Shown: one piece after another, positions 30,389 to 37,546 of the stretch
Position numbering within the stretch: position 1 is the first letter of the stretch
Layout: every line of letters starts with the position of its first letter
Origin: Amphritea atlantica
GTDB taxonomy: Bacteria; Pseudomonadota; Gammaproteobacteria; Pseudomonadales; Balneatricaceae
Direction of reading: 5' to 3'
Assembly: GCA_024397875.1 (NCBI GenBank)
Contig: CP073344.1
Coordinates: 1 to 64,000 of the forward strand
DNA length: 64,000 nucleotides
Translations under genes and position numbers: made by a program
Notes under the pieces: model-generated
What the model was told of the DNA's origin: nothing
What the model saw: only the letters and a program-made list of their open reading frames with translations
The model's database searches: none

Positions 30389-31570
30389 TTAGCTGCGCTC
30401 AATTGCCAGCGCAGTACCCATGCCGCCACCGATACACAGAGTCGCCAGGCCTTTCTTCGCATCGCGACGAGCCATTTCGTGTAGCAGGGAAACGAAGATA
30501 CGGCAGCCTGAAGCGCCGATTGGATGACCCAGCGCTATTGCCCCACCGTTAACGTTAACGATGTTGGTATCCCAGCCCAGATCTTTGTTGACAGACATTG
30601 CCTGTGCCGCGAAGGCTTCGTTGGCTTCAACCAGTTCCAGATCATCAATTGTCCAGTCGGCTTTTTCCAGCGCTTTCTGAGTTGCGCAAATAGGACCGGT
30701 ACCCATGATAGATGGATCAACACCTGCAGACGCATAGGCTTTGATTGTCGCCAGCACCGGCAGACCCAGTTCAGCCGCTTTCTCAGCAGAGCACAGGATT
30801 ACGGCAGCGGCGCCGTCGTTGAGAGTAGAAGAGTTACCGGCAGTAACAGTACCGTCCTTTTTGAAGGCCGGGCGCAGTTTGCCCAGCGCTTCAGCGGTTA
30901 CACCGTGACGTGGCTGCTCATCGGTATCGAACACAACCGGATCGCCCTTACGCTGAGGGATAACAACCGGAATAATCTCATCCGTAAACTTACCCGCTTT
31001 CTGCGCCGCTTCAGCTTTGTTTTGAGAGGCTGCTGCAAAAGCATCCTGCTCTTCGCGGGTGAAACCGTATTTCTCAACGATATTTTCAGTGGTGATGCCC
31101 ATGTGATAGTCGTTGAACGCATCCCAAAGACCATCTTTGATCATGGTGTCGACCATCTTCCAGTCACCCATTCGGGCGCCGTTACGGGAATTGGGCAGCA
31201 CGTGTGCAGACGCACTCATGTTTTCCTGACCACCGGCGATAATCATCTCAGCATCGCCACAACGGATCGCCTGAGTTGCCAGCTGAATCGCTTTAAGGCC
31301 TGAACCACAGACTTTGTTAATCGTCATAGCGGAGACTTCAATTGGAAGCCCGGCATTCACCGTCGCCTGGCGGGCTGGGTTCTGGCCGCAACCGGCAGTC
31401 AGCACCTGACCGAGAATAACCTCATCAATCTGGTCACCGGAAATACCGGATTTTTCCAGCAAACCTTTAATAACAGCAGCGCCAAGATCACTGGCAGAAA
31501 CTGATGCCAGAGAACCATTAAAACTACCAACAGCCGTACGGCCTGCGGCTACAACAACAACATCACGCAT
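30389..31570 (-). CDS. Acetyl-CoA C-acetyltransferase (thiolase)
   Basis: Biosynthetic-type thiolase, 393 aa, condensing two acetyl-CoA to acetoacetyl-CoA (PhaA/AtoB group). The nucleophilic Cys is in [10 protein letters not shown], the conserved GHPIGASG and CIGGGMG motifs supply the catalytic His and Cys, and NEAFAAQ is intact. The second of two ATGs (31570) is chosen: GAGGA abuts the first ATG (31576) but sits 6 nt from the second. A single gene with no PHB or beta-oxidation partners next to it, so the pathway is unspecified. Confidence 0.93.
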   Translation of the reverse strand: MRDVVVVAAGRTAVGSFNGSLASVSASDLGAAVIKGLLEKSGISGDQIDEVILGQVLTAGCGQNPARQATVNAGLPIEVSAMTINKVCGSGLKAIQLATQAIRCGDAEMIIAGGQENMSASAHVLPNSRNGARMGDWKMVDTMIKDGLWDAFNDYHMGITTENIVEKYGFTREEQDAFAAASQNKAEAAQKAGKFTDEIIPVVIPQRKGDPVVFDTDEQPRHGVTAEALGKLRPAFKKDGTVTAGNSSTLNDGAAAVILCSAEKAAELGLPVLATIKAYASAGVDPSIMGTGPICATQKALEKADWTIDDLELVEANEAFAAQAMSVNKDLGWDTNIVNVNGGAIALGHPIGASGCRIFVSLLHEMARRDAKKGLATLCIGGGMGTALAIERS

Positions 31571-31738
31571 GATCATTCCTCTTGCTTGTAAGATTGCCGC
31601 AGTAGTTTAGCCATACTGTGTGACTTTTTGATGGCGGATCAGTCAGTAATCCAACACAAAACACTCTGCAGCTTTTTTGTAATAATCTTATTTGTGCAGT
31701 GCAGTACAGCATAGTCAAAAGGCAACTGCAATGGGGTT

Positions 31739-31787
31739 TCACCTGTCTGGCGGCATGAGTCATAAAAAAATGACGCCAGACAGGTGA
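31739..31787. repeat. Long inverted repeat between thiolase and panC
   Basis: 14-bp perfect arms TCACCTGTCTGGCG/CGCCAGACAGGTGA. The stem extends inward by TCAT/ATGA if a 7-nt bulge is allowed, closing an A-rich loop. There is no U-tract after the stem on either strand, so it is not a typical terminator. The rest of 31571-31851 shows no gene. Confidence 0.6.
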
Positions 31788-31851
31788 ATTTAGCAGTTGT
31801 TGGGTGGATTACCAAGCCTACCAAAGGTGAATAAACCTGAGATGGCTATGA

Positions 31852-32700
31852 TCAGAGATCGATGACCATGTTATCGATCAGGCGGGCTTTACCCAGATAG
31901 GCGGCGGCAACGATTACCAGCTGAGTATCTTCAGGGCTGGCAGGCTGGAGATTTATACGATTGCAGATGGCGTAGTAATCCCGTTTGAAGCCAGACTGCT
32001 CCAGAATCTCCTGAGCTTCTTCCTGCATCGCCGTATAATCCCTGCGGCCGGAACTGATCTGGGCGATGGTCTGACTGATAGTGCTGTTGAGGGTAGGGGC
32101 TGTTGCCAGTTCCTCTTCGGTCAGATAACCGTTTCGGGAACTGAGGGCCAGGCCGCTCTGTGCCCGGGCAATCGGGGCGCCGAGCACTTCAACCGGCAGA
32201 AACAGGTCTTCCGTCATACGCCGGATTACCATCAGTTGCTGGAAATCCTTCTCGCCGAAGATGGCAACATCCGGCTGGACAATACCAAACAGCTTGCAGA
32301 CTACGGTGGCAACGCCCCGAAAGTGTCCCGGACGACTGGCACCACAGTGAATATCAGAGATTCCCGGTACTTCAATCAGGGTCTGGATCACCTGTCCATT
32401 GGGGTACATTTCATTGATATTGGGTGCAAACAGGTAGTCGCAGTTGGCCGCTTCGAGCTTTTCCTGGTCGCTTGCCAGGGTGCGGGGGTAGGCATCCAGA
32501 TCTTCATTTTCACCAAACTGCAACGGGTTTACAAAGATGCTGGCAACCGTGATGTCGGCATGATTGTTAGACTGGTGGATCAACTGGATATGTCCGGTAT
32601 GGAGGTTGCCCATGGTTGGAACAAAGCCGATTTTTTTACCCGCACGTCGCTCTTCGCCGATGGCTTCACGCAGCTCAGCAATAGAATAGATAGTTTTCAT
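31852..32700 (-). CDS. panC: Pantothenate synthetase
   Basis: PanC (282 aa) joins pantoate and beta-alanine with ATP. The nucleotidyltransferase HIGH-like motif HTGH follows FVPTMGNLH, with FVNPLQFGENEDLDAYPR, FGEKDFQQL and the KMSKS-equivalent LALSSRNGYL. It lies 5 nt downstream of panB. Confidence 0.96.
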   Translation of the reverse strand: MKTIYSIAELREAIGEERRAGKKIGFVPTMGNLHTGHIQLIHQSNNHADITVASIFVNPLQFGENEDLDAYPRTLASDQEKLEAANCDYLFAPNINEMYPNGQVIQTLIEVPGISDIHCGASRPGHFRGVATVVCKLFGIVQPDVAIFGEKDFQQLMVIRRMTEDLFLPVEVLGAPIARAQSGLALSSRNGYLTEEELATAPTLNSTISQTIAQISSGRRDYTAMQEEAQEILEQSGFKRDYYAICNRINLQPASPEDTQLVIVAAAYLGKARLIDNMVIDL

Positions 32701-32705
32701 GATTA

Positions 32706-33497
32706 TCAGAATCCGTGTTCAGGTCCGGGGAAAGTGCCCGCCTTCACTTCTTCAGCGTAGGCTTTGAAGGCACTGGCGATATCATCGCTGTCCGCCATGT
32801 AGTTTTTCACAAACCTTGGACTGCGACCCGGAGTGATTCCCAGCATATCGTGCATCACCAGCACCTGAGCATCGGTGTCAGCGCCTGCGCCAATACCGAT
32901 AACCGGAATATCGACCGCTTTAGTGATTTCGCCGGCCAGCAGTGAAGGAATACATTCCAGCAGTAGCATTGCTGCGCCAGCCTGTTCCAGGCGTACCGCA
33001 TCTTCGATCATTTTTTTGGCGGCGCTGTTGTCGCGCCCCTGCACTTTGTATCCGCCCAGTACATTGACTGCCTGTGGCGTTAGTCCCAGATGGGCGCACA
33101 CCGGAACGCCGCGCTCTGCCAGCAGGGTGATCGTGTCATCCAGCCAGGCCGCGCCTTCCAGTTTGACGATATGGGCTCCGGCCTGCATCAGCACAGCAGC
33201 GCTGTCCATTGCCTGCTCGGGTGTGCCATAGCTCATAAACGGCAGATCAGACATGATCATAGAGCCCTGATTGCCTGCTTTTACGGCCGCAGTATGGTAA
33301 ACCATCTCCTCGATGGTTACCGGCAGAGTACTGTCATTGCCCTGCAATACCATGCCCAGGGAGTCGCCCACTAACATCACCTCAACACCGGCAGTGCTGA
33401 TAAGGTGGGAAAAACAGGCGTCGTATGCGGTAAGTACCGCAAACTTTTCACCGGCCTGTTTACGAGCCATCAGTGTATGAAGGGTAATGCTGCTCAT
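32706..33497 (-). CDS. panB: 3-methyl-2-oxobutanoate hydroxymethyltransferase
   Basis: PanB (263 aa) forms ketopantoate, the first committed step of pantothenate synthesis. Mg-binding [20 protein letters not shown] and the catalytic-Glu region LLLECIPS are all present. Operon folK-panB-panC is as in Pseudomonas. Confidence 0.96.
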   Translation of the reverse strand: MSSITLHTLMARKQAGEKFAVLTAYDACFSHLISTAGVEVMLVGDSLGMVLQGNDSTLPVTIEEMVYHTAAVKAGNQGSMIMSDLPFMSYGTPEQAMDSAAVLMQAGAHIVKLEGAAWLDDTITLLAERGVPVCAHLGLTPQAVNVLGGYKVQGRDNSAAKKMIEDAVRLEQAGAAMLLLECIPSLLAGEITKAVDIPVIGIGAGADTDAQVLVMHDMLGITPGRSPRFVKNYMADSDDIASAFKAYAEEVKAGTFPGPEHGF

Positions 33498-33627
33498 AAG
33501 AGAACCTGCTTATTTATTACTCAGACGGGGGGGATTATACATAGCCCTTTTCGGTTTAACTATTATCTATTGTGCATAGCGGAATAAGTCTTCATAAGTT
33601 ATTGTTTTTTAATAACTTGTGGTTTTT

Positions 33628-34131
33628 CTAAATTCGTTCGAGAGAGCCTTTGTCGCACGCTTTAAGGCATTCGGCGAGACTTTTCTGCTCCGGAATGTGC
33701 ACCTGAGGTGCAATTTCTGCCAGGGGATAGAGCACAAAACTGCGCTCATGAAGATAGGGGTGGGGCACGGTTAATCGTTCATGAGTGATCTGTTGGTCAC
33801 CATAGAGCAGCAGATCAAGATCCAGCGTGCGCGGTCCCCAGTGCTGAATTCTGACCCGCTGGTGTTGTTGCTCGAGTGCCTGCATTGCATCAAGCAGTTC
33901 GAGGGGACGAAGGGTGGTTTCCAGGCTGGCGACAGCGTTGATATAGTCAGGCTGGCCGGCAGGACCAACCGGATCGCTACGATACAGGCTGGAATGAACC
34001 AGATTGCGGCAACCATCCAGACGTTCCAGCTCCAGCAGTGCGGTGACAACCTGAGTGACCGGATTTTCAAGGTTACTCCCCAGCCCTATATAGCAGCGGG
34101 TCCATGGGGTGAGGGCCGGAGATTCAGCCAT
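33628..34131 (-). CDS. folK: 2-amino-4-hydroxy-6-hydroxymethyldihydropteridine diphosphokinase
   Basis: HPPK (167 aa), pyrophosphorylates hydroxymethyl-dihydropterin to make the FolP substrate. It shows YIGLGSNLENP at the N-terminus and the signature GPRTLDLDLLLYG with PHPYLHERSFVLYPL. ATG 34131 is chosen; a longer in-frame version would extend into pcnB without family support. It overlaps the pcnB 3' end by 8 nt. Confidence 0.95.
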   Translation of the reverse strand: MAESPALTPWTRCYIGLGSNLENPVTQVVTALLELERLDGCRNLVHSSLYRSDPVGPAGQPDYINAVASLETTLRPLELLDAMQALEQQHQRVRIQHWGPRTLDLDLLLYGDQQITHERLTVPHPYLHERSFVLYPLAEIAPQVHIPEQKSLAECLKACDKGSLERI

Positions 34132-35536
34132 TATTCTGTTCGTGCTTCTTTGTCGGTGAGCGGCGTCTGCGACGTCGCTTGGGAGGCTCGTCTTTGGTCG
34201 CTTCACGGGACATATGACTGCGGATCTGTGGGTTCTGTGTCTGGTAGTCGGTCCACCATTTACCCAGCCCTTCTAAATCCTCGCCACTGTTTTCACGCAG
34301 CACCAGCAGGTCATAAGCCGCCCTGAAGCGCGGGTGTTCCATCAGCCGGTCGGCGCGTTTGCCCTGACGGCGGGGCAGGCGGAACTGCAACTCCCAGATC
34401 TCTCTGATTGGTGTGGAGAAACGGCGGGGAATGGCTGTCTGACTAATCTGCTTGCCAATCACCTGATTCGCGGCTTCGTGCATCGCCGGTACCGTATGCA
34501 TCCCCTCCTGTTGTTGCAATTTAGCCATCCGCTGCTGCATTGGATACCAGAGCAGTGCGGCAAACAGAAAGGCGGGGGTTACACTTTTATCCTGTTGAAT
34601 ACGGCGATCGGTATTCTGCAGTGCGTTGAGCACCAGCTGTTCTACCGGAGCGTCTCCGGGGTTTTCAAGGCAGTAGGCAGTCTGGCTGAAAACATGCTCC
34701 AACAAACCGTATTTGCGAAACTGATGGTAGGACTCAACACCATGTCCGGACTGGAAGATTTTAAGGACTTCATCGAACAACCGGGCCGGAGCGATATCAT
34801 TGAGCAGGTATCCCAGCTCATACAACGGGGCTTCAGTTTCCGTTTCAATACTAAAACCGAGCTTGGCGGCAAAGCGTGCCGCTCGCAGCATGCGTACCGG
34901 ATCTTCCCGATAGCGGGCATCGGGGTCGCCGATCATGCGCAGGGTGCGGTGTTTGAGGTCACTGAAGCCGTTAGTAAAGTCGTAGACACAGTGGTCTTTA
35001 GGGCAGTAATAGAGAGCATTTACCGTGAAGTCGCGTCGCAGTGCATCCTCTTCTATGGTGCCATAAACATTATCGCGAACAATCATGCCGCTGTCGTTCT
35101 GTCGCCCATGTTCGCCATCGCTGTTCTTGGGATGACTATCATGGCTGGCGCGGAAGGTGGCGACTTCGATCATGTCCCGTCCAAACCGGACATGGAGCAG
35201 TTTAAAGCGCCGGCCGATCAGACGTGAGCGACGGAATAGCGCATGGGCCTGTTCCGGTGTGGCATTGGTTGCAACATCAAAATCTTTGGGATGTTTGTTC
35301 ATCAGCAGATCACGGATGCAACCACCGACCAGATAACCTTCGTAGCCTTCATCCTGCAGATGGTAAGCGGTTTTCATCGCCGCGTCGTTCAGCTGTCGGC
35401 GGGGAATCTGATGAACCTCTTCAGGAATTAGCTGAGGGCCGCAGGTTTGCGTGCTGACTTCGCCGGATGGGCGTTTTCGATTACTACCGAACAATTTACG
35501 GATAAACGAGCCTATAGGTGATGAGTTTTTGTCCAT
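34124..35536 (-). CDS. pcnB: Poly(A) polymerase I
   Basis: PcnB (470 aa) adds poly(A) tails to RNA 3' ends and so promotes decay. The class II nucleotidyltransferase motif GGCIRDLLMNKHPKDFDVATNA supplies the catalytic Asp pair, RRDFTVNALYY and the RFAAKLGF motif follow. The C-terminal tail is strongly basic (KRRRRRRSPTKKHEQNNG), a likely RNA-binding extension. It lies downstream of the sRNA candidate between it and cbrB, as in Pseudomonas. Confidence 0.95.
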   Translation of the reverse strand: MDKNSSPIGSFIRKLFGSNRKRPSGEVSTQTCGPQLIPEEVHQIPRRQLNDAAMKTAYHLQDEGYEGYLVGGCIRDLLMNKHPKDFDVATNATPEQAHALFRRSRLIGRRFKLLHVRFGRDMIEVATFRASHDSHPKNSDGEHGRQNDSGMIVRDNVYGTIEEDALRRDFTVNALYYCPKDHCVYDFTNGFSDLKHRTLRMIGDPDARYREDPVRMLRAARFAAKLGFSIETETEAPLYELGYLLNDIAPARLFDEVLKIFQSGHGVESYHQFRKYGLLEHVFSQTAYCLENPGDAPVEQLVLNALQNTDRRIQQDKSVTPAFLFAALLWYPMQQRMAKLQQQEGMHTVPAMHEAANQVIGKQISQTAIPRRFSTPIREIWELQFRLPRRQGKRADRLMEHPRFRAAYDLLVLRENSGEDLEGLGKWWTDYQTQNPQIRSHMSREATKDEPPKRRRRRRSPTKKHEQNNG

Positions 35537-35595
35537 ATCTCACTGAGAAACTTACGTAGAAATAAGAGCGCAGAATAATAGCATGAAATTCAATC

Positions 35596-35889
35596 AAAAA
35601 ATGCAGTTTACGCCGCAGTTTTACTGATCTTTAGTGCAAGCAGGATATGAGTAATAGGAGGGCAAAAGTAGATGGGTAAGCTGACCGCTTTTAGACAACA
35701 ACTATGTCTTAGCTTGTTGTTTTTATTTCTAAGAGCACTGTTTCGGGACCGTTGTATTGGGTGTCAATCCAGCGATCAGCTTTTAGAGCCTCATTTTTAT
35801 TTTTATTCGAGGCAGGTTACTTATCGGCTCATAATCTGGGTTTTATTTTTATTATGATTATTGGCGGTAAGTATTGTTCTTCTTCTTGC
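35596..35889 (-). ncRNA. crcZ: CrcZ-like Hfq/Crc-sequestering small RNA (candidate)
   Basis: The minus strand from about 35889 has no credible ORF but carries A-rich Crc/Hfq-type motifs: AAGAAGAAGAACAA (35874-35887), CAATAATCATAATAAAAAT (in 35841-35863), and two displayed in hairpin loops. These are AATAAAAATAAAAAT within CCTC/GAGG (35789-35812) and AAATAAAAACAACAAG within CTTAG/CTAAG (35708-35733). It follows a sigma-54 promoter, and cbrB lies upstream and pcnB downstream, exactly where Pseudomonas encodes CrcZ. The 3' end is set tentatively at a T6 run (35596-35601) after a weak 5-bp stem. Primary sequence similarity to CrcZ could not be tested. Confidence 0.75.
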
Positions 35890-35900
35890 CCGTATATAGA

Positions 35901-35915
35901 GCAGTTGTTGTGCCA
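35901..35915 (-). promoter_or_regulatory. Sigma-54 promoter of the sRNA
   Basis: Minus strand reads TGGCAC-AACAA-CTGC, followed by T. GG and GC are separated by exactly 10 nt, and there is one mismatch to TGGCAC-N5-TTGCW. Start expected about 12 nt downstream, near 35889. Confidence 0.75.
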
Positions 35916-35966
35916 GTTTTTGTAAGTATTTGTTTTTATTGTGCTTGATGTTTTGAGTTGCCGTTT

Positions 35967-35996
35967 TGTTACCCTGTACTCGCGAGGAGGGTAACA
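35967..35996 (-). promoter_or_regulatory. CbrB-type upstream activating palindrome
   Basis: TGTTACCCT/AGGGTAACA, a perfect 9-bp inverted repeat with a 12-nt centre, about 80-105 nt upstream of the predicted sRNA start. TGTTAC...GTAACA palindromes are the recognised CbrB target type at Pseudomonas crcZ; from memory the spacer there is near 14, here it is 18. Confidence 0.65.
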
Positions 35997-36001
35997 AAAA
36001 G

Positions 36002-36050
36002 TGTTACCTTTTTACTCATGCTGCATCTGCGTAGTGGGGGATAAGTAACA
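36002..36050 (-). promoter_or_regulatory. Second TGTTAC/GTAACA half-site pair
   Basis: GTAACA at 36045-36050 and TGTTAC at 36002-36007 (plus strand) add two further half-sites 3' of the cbrB gene. Together with 35967-35996 this gives four half-sites in 84 bp, consistent with cooperative binding of an NtrC-type activator. Confidence 0.5.
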
Positions 36051-36089
36051 CTTCTGAAATCTTTCCTGTCCAGCAGGAAGTGGCCCTCG

Positions 36090-37490
36090 TTACGCTTCTT
36101 TAGACTTTCGTGGAATGCCCAGCTTCTGACGGCGCTCCCATAAACACTTGCGGCTGACACCCAGCTTTTTAGCCAGTTTGGTTTCACTCATACTGTCCTG
36201 GTTTTCCAGCACGAAGCGCTGGAAGTAATCATCCAGAGAGAGGTTTTGCTCTGGTCGGCGTTCTCTGAGGTCAATGTCGCTTTCCGCTACCAGTGAATGG
36301 CCACTGGCAAAACTGGATTCCAGTTCAGCAAGGGAGCCCGATTCGATATCCAGTCCCAGCAGGTCAGTGGTGATGCTGTGATCGTCAGCCAGAATAACCG
36401 CCCGTTCGATGGCGTTTTGCAGTTCCCGCACATTACCCGGCCAGTTATAGCGAATCATCGTCTGGCAGGCATCTGCACTGAAACTGAGCAGCGGGGAGCC
36501 AAGCTTTTCGCAGCTCTTTTGTAAAAACTGCTGGGCGATCTCGATAATATCCTCACCCCGTTGCCGTAGCGGCGGCATCTGCAGTTCCATTACATAGAGC
36601 CGGTAGTACAGATCCTCGCGGAACTCTCCGGTCTTGGCCAGCGCTTTCAGATTGCGGTGAGTTGCAGCAATAAGGCGGACGTCGACATTGATCGATTTAA
36701 CTGCACCGACTCTGCGGATCTCGCCCTCCTGTAAAAATCGTAACAGCCGTGCCTGAGCTTCCAGAGGCAGTTCGCCAATCTCATCGAGAAACAGGGTGCC
36801 GCCATGGGCCGCTTCGATCAAACCGTTGCGGGCAGAATCAGCGCCGGTAAAAGCCCCTTTTTCGTGGCCAAACAGCTCTGATTCTATCAGCGTTTCCGGA
36901 ATGGATGCGCAGTTAACCGATACCATTGGCGAACCTGAACGGTCACTCTGCTGGTGGATGGCTCTGGCCGCCAGCTCTTTGCCTGTGCCGGACTCTCCCT
37001 GGATCAGGACGGTAGCATCGGTTCGGGCGACTTTTTGAATTCGGCTAAAGAGATTTTTCATCGCTGCGCAGTTGCCGACCATCTGGTTTTCCGGGGTCGG
37101 CTGGGAATTTCCATCTTGCTGAGTAGTTTTGTCCTCGGCTCCGCGTAGTCGGATGATATTGGCGATGGTTTCCAGTATTTCGTCGTGATCAAAGGGTTTG
37201 GCGATATAGTCGACCGCACCCAGTTTCATCGCATCCACCGCGGAGCGCATACTGGCGTAACTGGTCATAATGACTACCGGAACCGCTTTGGCCAGGTTAA
37301 TCAGGTCGGTGCCCGGTGCGCCAGGCAGGCGCAGATCACTGATGATCAGGTTATAGTCGTTGAGATTGAACTGACTGGTTGCTTCGTCGACAGACCCTGC
37401 GTCGTCAACATTGTAATTGTTGCGCTCCAGCAATCGCCGGAGGGCAGAACGTATAATAGACTCATCTTCTACGATCAGAATGCGGCTCAT
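36090..37490 (-). CDS. cbrB: Sigma-54-dependent response regulator CbrB
   Basis: 466 aa NtrC-family activator. The receiver domain (1-120) has Asp in ISDLRLPG and Lys in AKPFD. The AAA domain has Walker A GESGTGKE, the sigma-54 contact GAFTGA and Walker [10 protein letters not shown]. The C-terminal Fis-type HTH is [24 protein letters not shown]. In Pseudomonas CbrB activates crcZ for growth on poor carbon sources. It follows cbrA by 56 nt. Confidence 0.93.
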   Translation of the reverse strand: MSRILIVEDESIIRSALRRLLERNNYNVDDAGSVDEATSQFNLNDYNLIISDLRLPGAPGTDLINLAKAVPVVIMTSYASMRSAVDAMKLGAVDYIAKPFDHDEILETIANIIRLRGAEDKTTQQDGNSQPTPENQMVGNCAAMKNLFSRIQKVARTDATVLIQGESGTGKELAARAIHQQSDRSGSPMVSVNCASIPETLIESELFGHEKGAFTGADSARNGLIEAAHGGTLFLDEIGELPLEAQARLLRFLQEGEIRRVGAVKSINVDVRLIAATHRNLKALAKTGEFREDLYYRLYVMELQMPPLRQRGEDIIEIAQQFLQKSCEKLGSPLLSFSADACQTMIRYNWPGNVRELQNAIERAVILADDHSITTDLLGLDIESGSLAELESSFASGHSLVAESDIDLRERRPEQNLSLDDYFQRFVLENQDSMSETKLAKKLGVSRKCLWERRQKLGIPRKSKEA

Positions 37491-37546
37491 TCGGTTTACC
37501 TTTGCTTCTTGTCCTCTGGTCGGCAGGTGTTTGTTATTTTACAAAC

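Noticed and set aside
30524..31303. 259-codon open frame antisense to the thiolase gene
   Set aside because: Same reason: shadow of a conserved thiolase with catalytic motifs on the other strand.
34334..35227. 297-codon open frame antisense to pcnB
   Set aside because: No ribosome site or recognisable domain; pcnB motifs are intact on the minus strand.
35672..35857. 61-codon plus-strand frame in the cbrB-pcnB gap
   Set aside because: Its Phe/Leu/Tyr-rich product is what the A-rich motifs of the minus-strand sRNA look like when read in reverse complement; there is no partner or promoter.
35990..36013. Plus-strand terminator GGTAACA/TGTTACC with T5 tail
   Set aside because: There is no plus-strand gene to terminate. 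The palindromes are better explained as activator sites for the minus-strand sigma-54 promoter.
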